Assembly: GCA_022266195.1 (NCBI GenBank)
Contig: WHVY01000002.1
Location: 15,515,001 to 15,579,000 of the forward strand
Direction: 5' to 3'
Source of the DNA: Tetranychus cinnabarinus
Taxonomy: Eukaryota; Arthropoda; Arachnida; Trombidiformes; Tetranychidae
Length of the DNA: 64,000 bases
Notes under the pieces: generated by a model
Told to the model about the DNA's origin: nothing
Databases searched by the model: none
Seen by the model: the letters and a program-made list of their open reading frames with translations, nothing else
In this document: piece after piece, positions 26,901 through 38,109 of the stretch
Layout of the letters: every line of letters starts with the position of its first letter
Numbering within the stretch: the first letter of the stretch is position 1
Position numbers and translations under genes: made by a program

Positions 26901-28911
26901 TTATTATTAATAATTAAAAGTGTTCGTGTTAATACTTGACCTTTCAGTGGTGTACAATACTTAAATTAATCAATTACTGTTGATAAGCAAATTTAATATT
27001 TCAATAATGGCAAGTTTAACTTGGCACATTAATCTCATTATTTGATTGTAATGGTCAAATTAAAGCTTTGTCATGTGTGGTAATCAAGATTAAACTCAAC
27101 CTTTTTAAAAATGGAATCAACAAACACTGAACTTACAAATTAAGTCTCAATTTGGATTCAACTAATTCAGTGTTATGTGTTTAAAATTGTCAAAAGATGT
27201 TAATATTTTGGTCAAAACTAGCCACCTACGTTTATTTGCCATTGAGACGGATTTACCTTGATCTTTGCTAAATTGTAACTGACTCTAATCAGTTAATCAA
27301 CCTCCCTCACCAGTAAACAATTATGAATGCTAAATTGAAAGACGAAAAAATTTAGCACTTATTAACCATTCTGGTTGTTTGGGTAAAAGCAGTTTTATAA
27401 CAGTTAACTGAAGGACCTTCAAATGAACCTGAAAATGTTCAACAAACTATCAATCAAATCCGGTTAAAAATGTCTGGTTAACTATTTTTTTTACCTTTTT
27501 CCAACCATTTTAGATCAAGTTTAAAAGCTAATTCATGATCAATGATGACCAGTTTCAGAGTTATTATCATGATAATCATATCATTATTAATAAACAAATA
27601 ACAGTATAATGGTAATGATTACAAGTATGAATAAAGGTTGAAGCAAGCAAAAGAAATGGTTAAACAGCAAGAAGGAATAAAATAAAGTACAAAAATATTG
27701 TTTCCTCTTCAAATTTAATCACTTAACTGAATACATTTAAATATGTATTTATTATTTTCACATTTTCATCTCTCCTTTACCTACCTGTTCATTTGTTTAC
27801 CTTTATATATTTAACCTTTTTACATTTACCTCTATTTATAAAACAAACAGATTCTGACCTAAAATTGATCTCAACTCAACTCGAGAAGCAATTGAATCTT
27901 TTCCGTTCAACATTAACCTCATCAGTTTACCTTCATTTGCTAAATAACGTTTATAACGTTGAATCAATTCAATGTGAAATAAGATATAAGCAACAATTTA
28001 AATTAAATTTAACCATTTAAATGAACCTAAAAAAAGTACAACTTATAAATATTTTAAAGACAAAACTAAATAAATGATTTTTAAAGGTTAAATTGATTGT
28101 TTAGCCATCAATTTTGATGGATTACAATTTGTACAATTTATTCATCACTTGGAATCAGGAAACACATTATTATCAATGCTTGAAATTAAGGGTAAAATTT
28201 AATTCAACCATTTAACAGTCCTAGTGATTTACCTCAATCATTCAAAAAACCGAAGTAATACAATAAGATTTTTTGACTCATTTCAATCAGATCATTCAAT
28301 GGTTTAAATAAAATTTCATCAATATAATTATCTCATGAAAAAATTAATACCAATAACACGATCTAGACTAATGTTCAATATTGCAAGAGATGTTGCGATC
28401 GGAACCTTAAATTAAGATTAATTTGTATGCGTTTTCCCTGATCTTTCGACTTTACTCGTTTTCCCTGGAAATGAATCGTAGCTTATAAGTGCTGCATATT
28501 GAGTTATCGATGGTTTTGTTATTTGTTTTGCTATTATTTAGATATAAGATATAATGTGATGGAAAGCAAGTGCATCATAAATGAACTCAGAATTATCTTG
28601 ATTTGAAATATTTTTTACTGATCAAATCAGTTCTAATCAAATACAAGTGCTTAGATGGAAGAAAATTGTGACGAAACAAAGAAATTATATTTTTATAATA
28701 ATTTAAAATTAGTTGAAATGATGATAAAATTAGGTAAAGATAATGAATAAGCATAAACCCAGTGTAAAACAGTCAAGTACAACTGAACTCATTTGTTGCG
28801 ATGCATCAAGCGACTGACATTTTTCGTCAGTCGCTTATAGTCGAACCATATTATAGTAAATTAGAGATGTTTTATGATTTTTGAACTCAAGATACTCTTG
28901 ATAACTCTGAA
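23937..28911. other. Intergenic region, no gene recognised
   Basis: Contains the 5' flank of the - strand PTB gene and the 5' flank of the P450 cluster. Open frames at 24815-25093 (Ser/Leu-rich, from TCT/TTC runs) and 27793-28020 show no domain. No tRNA, rRNA or transposon ends were seen. Confidence 0.6.
28808..28836. repeat. Perfect 11-bp hairpin upstream of P450
   Basis: AAGCGACTGAC at 28808-28818 is the exact reverse complement of 28826-28836, separated by 7 nt. It lies about 75 bp upstream of the TATA box of the P450 at 28987. A decayed counterpart may exist near 46660-46680 ahead of a P450 pseudogene. Confidence 0.7.
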
Positions 28912-28920
28912 GATATAAAG
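28912..28920 (+). promoter_or_regulatory. TATA box of P450 at 28987
   Basis: GATATAAAG lies 67 bp before the ATG. Boxes of the same form sit 65-77 bp before the ATG of three paralogs, which supports a real core promoter. Confidence 0.6.
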
Positions 28921-28986
28921 TGTAATGCAGGAAACATTGTAGTGTTTACTTGATTCTGGTTATTTATATGAACTAAGTGAGTCAAA

Positions 28987-31077
28987 ATGTTTCTCGATCA
29001 TTTCAACGTAAACCCAACTTTATTCAACATATTTTGCACTTGTACAACTGTTTGGTTGATCAAGCATTTGTTCAACTTTATTAATCGACTTCGTAAACTT
29101 CCTCCTGGTCCATGGGGTTTACCCATTGTTGGTTATTTGCCATTCATCAAGAAAGATGCTTACATCCAAATGACTGAATTGGGTAAAAAGTATGGACCAG
29201 TATTCAGCTTTAAAGGTGGCCAGTTTGATTTGGTTGTGATTAATGATGGGAAAGCCATTGAAGAAGCTTTCAAGAATGACCATTTATTGGCTCGTCCGAA
29301 TACAACCTTCATTCCTGGACAAGATCACTCAATATTTGAAATGTCGGGTGAAACTTGGAGGCAGCAAAGACGAGTTGCTCTAACGATACTTCGCAATGTT
29401 GGTCTTGGGAAAAGTACGCTTGAAGAAAAGATCAAAGAAGAGATTGGTCTCTTTATCGACTCTTTAAAACCAGCACAAGGTAAATTGGTTGATTTTAGTG
29501 AAGAGAATGGATTGAGTGTTGCGAATAATATCTCAATCCTTATGTTTGGACATCGATTTGAATATAATGATCCTTTTGGAATTGAGCTAAGACACAACAT
29601 GAAGCAAGTTAACCTATGCGGAGAAACTTTGAGACAAGTTATTGCTACAATTTTTTCTTTTTTCTCAGGAATTATATTTTCAATAGACTTGAAATTTTAG
29701 GGAAATGATTATAATGGACATTCATTTACTCAGATCAAATTTCAGAAAAATAGCTTCATTAGTTTATTAGATTTTCGCATTAATCAATCGCGCTTCAGTC
29801 AGCTCAAATGGCTCTGTTTCGAAATGAATTTTCTATGCGTTAGCTCTTAAGTTATTTAATTCTTATTGCTTTCATGAACTTCTTTCTAATAAACATCATT
29901 CGATTGCCTGAGTTTCAAAGTATATTCTGGAAATTTTTAGGACTTGAAACTCATTGGAATCAATTAATATAGACAAATTAGTGTAGCAACTCTTTGAAAA
30001 AATTTCCTAAGCATGAATTTTGGAGGCCTGCGAAAAACGTTAAAATAAAAGATAATCTTGTCCCTGAGGGTGGATTAAATCACTCTACCAGAAAATACTG
30101 ATTTTTAGCTTTTGACTGATGTATAAAATGTTTAATAATTATCACTTCTTAATTGTGAAATTTCATCTGAACAATTTGTCTCAAAGTTTTTCCGCATAGG
30201 TTAGTGATAATGTTGATTACTTCACTAAATTCATATTTACGACTTCGCTAAGTTTTTTAATTCCCTTGGCTGCCCATTTCAGTTCTGATCACGAAAAAGT
30301 GACCAGTAATCAGAAGGATTTAGAAGACAAAGTCACAAAAGAAGTTGCTAAACATAGAGAAAAACAAACAACTCATGAAATTGAAGATTACATCGATGGC
30401 TTCTTGCAAGAAATGGATAAGCAAAAGGATTCGAATACGAGTTTTAATATAAACACATTGCGAAGGAATGCTGCTGATTTTTACGCAGCTGGGTCAGATA
30501 CTACAACGCATGTATTGAATTTCATGATGTTATATTTGGTTCGGTTTAGCATCAACAGAAAATACGAGATGAAATTAAGCAAACTATTGGATTCGACCGT
30601 CAACCAGATTATGCAGACAGAGCTTCAATGCCTTTCACGATGGCTTTTATTTATGAATCTTTACGAATGTCAACATTAGTTCCTCTTAATGTTCTAAGAC
30701 GTGCTACTCAAGACGCAAAGGTAATGAACTATTCTATACCTAAAGATACATTAGTTATTCTCAACTTCTGGGCTGTTCATCGTGATCCAAATCTATGGAA
30801 TGATCCTCATTCATTCAAACCAGAAAGATTCCTCAGTGAGGATGGGACAACAGTAGTAAAATCACCCTATTTGATGCCATTTAGTGGAGGCAAAAGGATA
30901 TGTCCTGGTGCAACTTTGGCTTTGATAGAGTTGTTTCTTTATTTGGTCTCAATTGTACAAAATTTCCAGGTTTCAGTTCCAAAAAGAACTAAAATATCTG
31001 ACGAATCAAAATATCTGTTTCTTAGAACAGTGAAAAACCCTGTGAAACTCAACTTCCACACTTTAAACGAAAACTAA
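28987..31077 (+). pseudogene. CYP392-like P450 with element-derived intron and frameshift
   Basis: A microsomal CYP2-clan monooxygenase copy. Exon 1 is 28987-29607 (ATG, hydrophobic anchor, PPGPWGLP hinge, C-helix WRQQRR); exon 2 is 30200-31077. The 592-nt intron 29608-30199 coincides with a TIR element; splicing rejoins CAA to GTTAGTGAT exactly as in the intronless paralogs. Exon 2 carries the I-helix AAGSDTTTH, ESLR (ExxR), a PERF motif and the heme loop FSGGKRICPG. At about 30538-30560 the sequence is 4 nt shorter than its paralogs, shifting the frame between MMLYL and the KIRDE region; downstream codons are otherwise well kept to the stop at 31077. It is therefore a recent pseudogene, an assembly error, or a gene rescued by unseen splicing. 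An AATAAA lies near 31159. Confidence 0.8.
29612..30201. mobile_element. 590-bp TIR element forming an intron (introner-like)
   Basis: Ends ACCTATGCGG...CCGCATAGGT form inverted repeats of about 32 bp with three or four mismatches, flanked by TA at 29610-29611 and 30202-30203. A TA duplication is typical of Tc1/mariner-type insertion. The host supplies the donor GT (29608) and the element's right TIR supplies the acceptor AG (30198-30199) plus the GT that replaces the host GT. No transposase frame is visible, so it is non-autonomous. Confidence 0.8.
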
Positions 31078-32310
31078 CAAATGTTCAAAAAGAAACCTCT
31101 TGGCTTTAAAATAAGTGAAATCACACTGATATATTATCATAATATTACAACCTTTGTTAATAAAATTTTGTTTTATTCATTCAGTTTTGTAACGAAATCG
31201 CGTAGACTCATTGAAATTCATTAAGTGCAGAAAAGGTTTTGTCATTGGCTGAGCGATGTAAAGCGTGTAAAAAATCAATTCATTTGTGTAGCTATCAGTT
31301 TGACGCTGTCTTGTTCGTATTTTAAGAATCTTTTCGGATCTATGCCTTACCAAGATACCTTTATATAAAATGAATATGACAATCGAGGGAAAAACTATTG
31401 TTCTTATTTGCTCCTCGTGAGGGTTTTATGCATTTTTGACAGGAAATGCAGCTAATAAGTAGAGCTTTATTTGGCCGCAGTTGAGTTTGTCCAGAACTAA
31501 TCAGAGAATGTGAACTTAGTAGTCCCACAAAACCACAGCTTCACTTTTGTCGTGCATTGATTCGGTAGGTGTTCTCTAAGTGAGCGCATTTGCTGCTAAC
31601 CATTGTTTCTGAGTCTCTCAATTGTCTAAACAGATTCAAGAACTAAGAACTTGCAAAGGCTAACATCATTCATTCATTTTCATTGATTAAATTCAATTCA
31701 TGAGGAACTTACCGACTCTCTTTTTTCTTTTGCCTGATTTTAATAGTTTGTGAGAAAGTTCACTTCAGGACAGGTTCATTGTATGAATAGAAAGAGTTGG
31801 ATCGGCCCTAATCAAGATATTGATTTGATCTTTATTTTGAATTTCAAGACAACCAGAACGACTCTTATCATCGAAGTCGAAATTTCCCTCTCTGAACCTA
31901 CTAAACCTGCGCCTAACAGTGAAACTATTGATTGGCACTTCACCGAATCGGTGGTAAATTTTTCCAGCCGTCCATTAAGAATTAACTCCTATAAAATAAC
32001 TGAACAAATACCACTTTTTTGTCGGTTATTTTGGCCACACAATTCGAAAACAAAGCATGTACAGTTAAAACTGAAACAGTTAAATTGTGCGTCTTTTATA
32101 TTTTTACTTTAGCTTTTTTAACCCAAGCAGATTTGACTTTGCTGAGCGTCAATTTAGTTAATGAATTTTTGTGCAAAAATTTCGACTAATAAATTACAGG
32201 AACTTATGAAAAGAACAGAAAACTAGACAAAAATAGGTAAAGTATACAGAGATATCGTTTTGCTGAACAGCAATCTTATAGTGAATCGATGTTATTATCA
32301 CTTTTGAGGA
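31078..32310. other. P450 intergenic spacer
   Basis: Holds the putative poly(A) signal of the upstream P450 near 31159. The 120-codon open frame at 31750-32112 has no recognisable domain and is unlikely to be a gene. Nothing else was recognised. Confidence 0.5.
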
Positions 32311-32352
32311 CAAGAGATGCTTGATATTACATTCAATACAAAGATATAAAGG
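32311..32352 (+). promoter_or_regulatory. Promoter of P450 at 32414
   Basis: A CAAGAGATGCTTGAT block at 32311-32325 is followed by AGATATAAAGG at 32342-32352; the TATAAA starts 69 bp before the ATG. The same block precedes the TATA boxes of the P450s at 44585 and 48830. Confidence 0.6.
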
Positions 32353-32413
32353 ATAAATGAGCATTGAAGTGTTTACTTCATTCCAATGAGTTGTAAGCGC
32401 TTCACATCTCAAC

Positions 32414-33913
32414 ATGTTTCTTAACGTAAATCCAACTTTATTCAAGATTTTTTGTGCTTTTTTAACTGTTTGGTTGATCAAGCATTTGTTCAACTTTATT
32501 CAGCGACTTCGTAAACTTCCTCCTGGTCCATGGGGTCTACCTTTTGTGGGTTATTTGCCATTCATCAAAAAAGACAGTTATATTCAAATGACTGAATTAG
32601 CTGAAAAGTATGGACCAGTTTTCAGTTTCAAATGTGGGCAATTTGATGTGATTGTGATCAACGAGGTAAAAGCCATTGAAGAGGCTTTAAAGAACGATCA
32701 TTTATTGGCTCGTCCGGCATCAACATATGTTCCTGGATTAAAACGTGATCCTTCATTGATTGAAATGTCGGGAGAACCTTGGAGACAACAGAGACGAGTT
32801 GCTCTAACAATACTTCGTAATGTTGGTCTTGGGAAAAGTACACTCGAAGAAAAGATCAAAGAAGAGATTGGTTATTTTATCGACTCTTTAAAATCAGCTC
32901 ATGGCAATGAAGTCGATTTCGGCGATAAAATTAAAACAAGTGTCTCCAATAATATCTCAATCCTTTTGTTTGGACATCGGTTTGAATATAATGATCCAAT
33001 TGGAAGTGAAATGAGACGAAATATGAAACAAGTTATTGAAAACGTCCCATACTTCAGTAAATTCATGTTTATGCCTGTTATGCTTGTTTTTGTTTCCTTG
33101 GCTGCCCATTTCAGTTCTGATCTCAGAAAAATGACAAGCAACCAAAAGGAACTAGAAAAGAAAGTCACAAAAGAAGTTGCTAAACATAGAGAAAAACAAA
33201 CAACTCATGAAATTGAAGATTATATCGATGGATTCTTGCAAGAAATGGATAAACAAAAGGACTCGAATACGAGTTTTAATATAAACACATTGCGAAGGAA
33301 TACTTCTGATTTTTATGCAGCTGGCTCCGACACTACAACACATGTACTGAACTTTATGATGTTATATTTGATTACTTATCCTGAATATCAACAGAAAATA
33401 CGAGATGAAATTAAGCAAACTATTGGATTCGAACGTCAACCAGATTATGCAGACAGAACTTCGATGCCTTTTACAATGGCTTTCATCTATGAATCTCTAC
33501 GAATGGCAACAATAGTTCCCCTTAATGTTCATAGACGCGCTGCTCAAGACACGAAAGTAATGAGCTATTCCATACCTAAAGATACAATAGTTATTCTCAA
33601 CTTCTGGGCTGTTCATCGTGATCCAAATCTATGGAATGAGCCTGATTCATTCAAACCAGGGAGATTCATTAGTGATGATGGACAGAAAGTAATTAAGTCA
33701 CCAAATTTGATGCCATTTAGTGGAGGCAAACGGGTATGTCCCGGTGCAACCTTGGCTTTGATAGAGTTGTTTCTTTATTTGGTCTCAATTGTACAAAATT
33801 TTCAAGTTTCAGCTTCAGAAAGAGATGAAATACACGACGAAGCAAAATATGCTTTCCTTAGAATGGTGAAAAAACCAGTGAAACTTAATTTTCACACTTT
33901 GAAGGTAAACTAA
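32414..33913 (+). CDS. Cytochrome P450, CYP2 clan (CYP392-like), intact
   Basis: Heme-thiolate monooxygenase expected on the ER membrane, accepting electrons from P450 reductase and oxidising small lipophilic molecules; CYP392-type enzymes in spider mites are associated with host-plant and acaricide metabolism. Single exon, 499 aa, normal length. Seen: N-terminal anchor (about 8-30), hinge PPGPWGLP (36-43), C-helix WRQQRR, I-helix AAGSDTT (302-308), ExxR E360-R363, PGRF in place of the usual PERF, and heme loop FSGGKRVCPG with Cys442. The ATG at 32414 follows a conserved TATA box at normal spacing. Glu to Gly in the PERF motif is a mild oddity. The specific substrate cannot be inferred. Confidence 0.93.
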   Translation: MFLNVNPTLFKIFCAFLTVWLIKHLFNFIQRLRKLPPGPWGLPFVGYLPFIKKDSYIQMTELAEKYGPVFSFKCGQFDVIVINEVKAIEEALKNDHLLARPASTYVPGLKRDPSLIEMSGEPWRQQRRVALTILRNVGLGKSTLEEKIKEEIGYFIDSLKSAHGNEVDFGDKIKTSVSNNISILLFGHRFEYNDPIGSEMRRNMKQVIENVPYFSKFMFMPVMLVFVSLAAHFSSDLRKMTSNQKELEKKVTKEVAKHREKQTTHEIEDYIDGFLQEMDKQKDSNTSFNINTLRRNTSDFYAAGSDTTTHVLNFMMLYLITYPEYQQKIRDEIKQTIGFERQPDYADRTSMPFTMAFIYESLRMATIVPLNVHRRAAQDTKVMSYSIPKDTIVILNFWAVHRDPNLWNEPDSFKPGRFISDDGQKVIKSPNLMPFSGGKRVCPGATLALIELFLYLVSIVQNFQVSASERDEIHDEAKYAFLRMVKKPVKLNFHTLKVN

Positions 33914-34675
33914 CATATGTTCATCAAACGATGTCCTGGCTCATAATCTTCTATTGGCCTCAAATTTCATTTAGCATTTTCATAAGTGCAGTGACACTGA
34001 ACCACTACTAATTTTTTTGGATGCATTATTGATGTACTTTGAATGCTTTGTTATTAAAATTTTATTTTTGTTCATCCAGTTCTTGTTACAATAGTTGAAG
34101 AAAGTATTAATAACAATTAAGAAAAACCTTGAAACAGTATTTTGAACATTGAACATTGAGTGATCAGTTAACGATTGAATAACTTTTTATCAAACTGAGA
34201 CTCAATGTAATTAGATCACAAGAGCTACTTGTAAAAAATGTTACATAGATTTATGGCTCAATTTAAATTCGCTCAACAACTTTACTCACTATATCAAAGA
34301 GTTAAAGATTCTCATAAGTCCAGTGTTAAAGCCTTTTCTTTTATCCTTTCAACAGTATCGTTTTACTGTGCAGATGACTTTACAAAGCAAAGTTAATTTT
34401 GATTTTGATCGGGAAGTATATAAGGCAATAAAGATTAGCACCTTAATTAGTCTAAAGATTGAAGATATTGCAACTTCTTTGGTAGCAAACCAATTGAGTA
34501 TCACTAACGATACTTCATATTAACAGAGCTTTTTGTTATTATGAAGCAGTAACACAATAAATGGACTGACTTTCGTGTTTACAACTTTTGATGAAGTCAG
34601 AACTAATAGTGAGTTTTTGATTGAACAAGAAATTCAATTGCATAGTTGCTCAATCCAGCAAATCTGGATTACAAA
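33914..34675. other. Spacer duplicated elsewhere in the cluster
   Basis: About 34079-34675 is clearly homologous to 50460-51065, the spacer after the P450 at 48830. This shows that a P450 plus spacer plus next-gene 5' end was duplicated as a block. TATATAAG at 34417-34424 could be the core promoter of the gene at 34676, but at about 250 bp it lies further from the ATG than in the other paralogs. Confidence 0.55.
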
Positions 34676-36175
34676 ATGCTCTTCGGTTTCAATGTAAACC
34701 CAACTTTATTCAACATATTTTGTGGTTGTTTAACCGTTTGGTTGATCAAGTATCTGTTCAACTTTATTAATCGACTTCGTAAACTTCCTCCTGGTCCATG
34801 GGGTCTACCTTTCGTGGGTTACTTGCCATTCATCAAGAAAGATGCTTATATTCAGATGACTGAATTGGGTAAAAAGTATGGACCAGTTTTCAGCTTTAAA
34901 TGTGGTCAGTTCGATGTGGTTGTGATCAATGGAACTGAACCAATGAAAGAAGCTCTTGTAAATGAACAAATACTCGATCGCCCAAAGGACTTCTTTACTC
35001 CTGGAATGACCAAGATACCTTCATTGGTTGAAATGTCAGGTGAAGTCTGGCGTCAACAGCGACGAGTTGCTCTAACAATATTTCGTAATGTTGGTCTTGG
35101 TAAAAGTAAATTAGAAGAGAAAATTAAAGAAGAAATAAACTTTTTCACTCGAAAAATTGATTTATTTGAAGGTAAAAAGTTTAACTTCGATGATTTGATT
35201 CACCTTAGTGTTGCAAATGTGGTCTCAATCATTTTATTCGGTCATCGATATGACTATGAGGATCCATTTGCAATTGAAATGGCCAACAGTTTAAAGAAAG
35301 TTAATCAAAACTTTCATTATTTCTATGGACTTACTTTTCTTCCATCATTTTATAACTTCATTTCTTCCTTGAGTTTTTTGTCTCCTAATTACAAGAAAAT
35401 GGTACAAAATCAAATGCAACTCGAAGATCAAGTAACCACCGAAGTAAAGGAACACCTCGAAAAAGGTGATTCTCGTGAAATCAATGATTATATTGATGGC
35501 TACTTGGAAGCAATAAATAAACAGAAAGGCGAAAACAATTATTCTTTTAACCTGGAAACTTTACGCAGAAATGTTGCTGACTTTTATGCTGCAGGTTCAG
35601 ACACAATAGCAGCTACTCTTAAGTGGATAATGTTATATTTAGTTTTATATCCTGAATGTCAACAGCGAATTCAAGATGAGATTAAAGAAACAATTGGATC
35701 TGAACGTGAACCTGAATATGCTGATAGACAACAAATGCCTTACACAATGGCCTTTTTGTATGAATCGCTCAGACTTTCGTCAATAGTTGCTCTTAATGTA
35801 TACAGAAGAGCGACTCGAGAAACACACATTGCAGGTTACATAATACCAAAAGACGCTTTTGTCGTAATGAACTTTTGGTCAGTCCATCGAGATCCAAATC
35901 TTTGGGACGATCCAGACTCTTTCAAACCAGAACGATTTCTCAATGAAGATGGTTCTAAGGTTGTCAAGTCATTTAATTTCTTTCCATTCAGTGCTGGTAA
36001 AAGGGTTTGTCCTGGGGAAAATTTGTCATGGATGGAACTTTTCCTTTATCTTGTGTCGATTCTACAAAAATTTCGAATCGCAGCTCCAGAGGGAGAAAGA
36101 ATATCTTTGGAATCGAAATTCATGTTCACAATATCGCCAAAGAAACCAGTTGAGCTTGTTTGTAAAAGAACGTAA
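34676..36175 (+). CDS. Cytochrome P450, CYP2 clan, divergent paralog, intact
   Basis: ER-anchored monooxygenase of 499 aa, single exon. ATG 34676 (MLFGFNVNPT) is chosen because it matches the start of the paralogs; the frame is open upstream to a TTG at 34646 but that is not needed. Seen: anchor, PPGPWGLP hinge, WRQQRR C-helix, I-helix AAGSDTIAA, ESLR (ExxR), PERF and heme loop FSAGKRVCPG with Cys445. It is the most divergent member of the array: the I-helix has DTIAA instead of DTTTH and the loop after the heme Cys reads GENLS instead of GATLA, so a different substrate range is plausible. The tandem position indicates origin by local duplication. Confidence 0.92.
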   Translation: MLFGFNVNPTLFNIFCGCLTVWLIKYLFNFINRLRKLPPGPWGLPFVGYLPFIKKDAYIQMTELGKKYGPVFSFKCGQFDVVVINGTEPMKEALVNEQILDRPKDFFTPGMTKIPSLVEMSGEVWRQQRRVALTIFRNVGLGKSKLEEKIKEEINFFTRKIDLFEGKKFNFDDLIHLSVANVVSIILFGHRYDYEDPFAIEMANSLKKVNQNFHYFYGLTFLPSFYNFISSLSFLSPNYKKMVQNQMQLEDQVTTEVKEHLEKGDSREINDYIDGYLEAINKQKGENNYSFNLETLRRNVADFYAAGSDTIAATLKWIMLYLVLYPECQQRIQDEIKETIGSEREPEYADRQQMPYTMAFLYESLRLSSIVALNVYRRATRETHIAGYIIPKDAFVVMNFWSVHRDPNLWDDPDSFKPERFLNEDGSKVVKSFNFFPFSAGKRVCPGENLSWMELFLYLVSILQKFRIAAPEGERISLESKFMFTISPKKPVELVCKRT

Positions 36176-36630
36176 TGAATTAAAAATTATTCAATTTGCA
36201 ATTAAACTTAAGAATTTTGAGTAAAATTTGATATTTTGGCACCAGAAAAGTGCATGATCAAAATATACAGCGAAATTCAACTCAAATCAATAACTCTCAA
36301 ATGCGTTTCACTGTTAACAATTCTGTCAATCTCCAAAAATAATATGCAGCGAACAATGTCAAAACATTCGATCCAACAAATTAGATGTCTTAATCGAAAG
36401 AATGCTCATCAAAAAGCCCTGAAAATGACACTTAACACACTTATAATTAATTAGAAAAATAGTCAATAAGGCCGAATTAAAACAAAAAGAAATTTATTAT
36501 TTTATTGAAGAGCCAGGGAAATGCAGAAAGAGGTCCTCATTCAACATTGAATTTTTTAATGTAATATTTCATTTTACTAAAAGCTCCTTCTGATTGTTAA
36601 CTGGATAAATAAATCTCAAACTGAAGTTTT
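36176..36630. other. P450 3' flank, nothing recognised
   Basis: The open frame at 36236-36454 has no recognisable domain. Confidence 0.4.
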
Positions 36631-36631
36631 T

Positions 36632-36795
36632 ATCGACTTCGTAAACTTCCTTCTGGACCATGGGAAGTGTGCTCTCGAAGATGAGATGGAAGAAGAGATT
36701 GGTTATTTTATTGACTCTCTGAAATCTGGATAAAGGATAAAGAAGCTGATTTTAGCGAGTTGAGTGGATTGAGTGTTGCACATAATATCTCCCGT
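36632..36795 (+). pseudogene. P450 fragment
   Basis: Short stretches match the paralogs in order: the hinge region (CGACTTCGTAAACTTCC), then the KLEEKIKEEI-like helix, then the SELSGLSVA-like segment. Most of the sequence between them is deleted. Non-functional. Downstream, about 36850-37040 resembles the distal promoter of the P450 at 28987, so another copy once stood here. Confidence 0.7.
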
Positions 36796-37049
36796 AGCTG
36801 TCCCAACTCAACCAGCGACTTATTCTGTTTTCGAGTTTTCTGATAAAATGGATTTTTTATGAAATTAAATACATGTTCTATGATGTGATAAATAATGATA
36901 AACTGAAAATGGAAAGCAAGTAAATGCATAAATGAACTGATCATTATTTTAATTTGAAATATTTTAATGCTGATCAAATCACTTATCTTGGAGTACAAGT
37001 GCTTAAATGGAATAAAAATACGACAAAAATAAGAAAATATTTTCATATG

Positions 37050-37560
37050 AGGTGAAAATGAGAATTTTTGTTCGACGATAACTCAAAAATAATAATCACG
37101 ATTTTGATGAAATCTTCAGAATAGCTTACTATAAGGGTCGAAATTAGGGTCACCTTTAGCCATTTATCTCCAAATTCGATATGTTCTTTTGCAAATTGTA
37201 GTCTTGCCTTCTTATGCTCAGGCGACAAAGGTGTTTGGCTGTCGGAAATCTATATGTTCAGCTCTTTTTGCAGCTCTGTAAACTATTGAACGATGACGGT
37301 CAACACCAATGACTCTTGATACCTCCGCACATGACATTATATCATTAGGTAATAGCCGTAAAGCTTGCCGAGTATCACGGTCACTCAATTTATACGAAGG
37401 TCCACTTCGATTATTTTGATTGTATTGGTCCGGATGGTTGATAACTCTCTCAACAGCACTTTCCGACCTTCCAATTTATCAGCAATCACTCTTATCGATA
37501 AACCTTGGTCAAGATAAGCCGCGATTTCTCGATCACTTATGTCTGCACCTCTACCCGTTA
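37050..37560 (-). pseudogene. Tc1/mariner-like transposase fragment (N-terminal half)
   Basis: Read on the - strand across at least two frame changes, it gives a paired helix-turn-helix domain (ISDREIAAYLDQGLSIRVIA), a linker with RSGPSYKLSDRDTRQ, a second HTH segment (SRVIGVDRHRSIVYRA) and the start of the catalytic region (HKKARLQFAKEH, GDKWLKV). The DDE/D catalytic core is missing. An inactive relic; such proteins bind the terminal repeats and cut and paste the element at TA. Confidence 0.75.
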
Positions 37561-38109
37561 TATAACTTAATTTAAAAACAATGAACTTTCAAAAATTGAA
37601 CAAAAACTTCGAAAAATATGTTATTACAAAGAAAGGATAACTTGGAATGGTCAGATTGCTCGAAAAAAGGCCATTTATAGTCAAAATATGAAGTGTCCTT
37701 AATACCATGCATCAACTCCATATGGTCAACATATGAAGATTAACAATTAGTGAGGCTAATTAGCAAAATTTCCGACTTTCGAGTGCCTAATCTGGCTTAA
37801 AATGCATGAAATAACATATACCAATAAGAAAAATCTCTTCAATTGGATTAAATTCATTGATTCCTGGGAAATTTGCAGTGCCCTTAATGCTATGAATCAC
37901 AGTGTACTTGTCTCAATCTTGGAGAAAGAAGGGGTGCTCAATTGTACAGCTTCTCAATCTTTGTAAATTAATAATATTCACCTCACCTTGTCTAATTTAT
38001 AATAAAGTATATTATACTAAATAACAGTATAAAATGATTACATTTATTTAATTTATAAATTGTGTCAATAAATACGAATTGTAAAATTGATAAATTGATT
38101 ATTGAGCGG

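Noticed and set aside
31750..32112. 120-codon open frame between P450s
   Set aside because: No domain, no paralog in the cluster and no promoter or splice signal seen.
34646..34675. Upstream TTG start for the P450 at 34676
   Set aside because: The ATG at 34676 matches the N-terminus of all paralogs.
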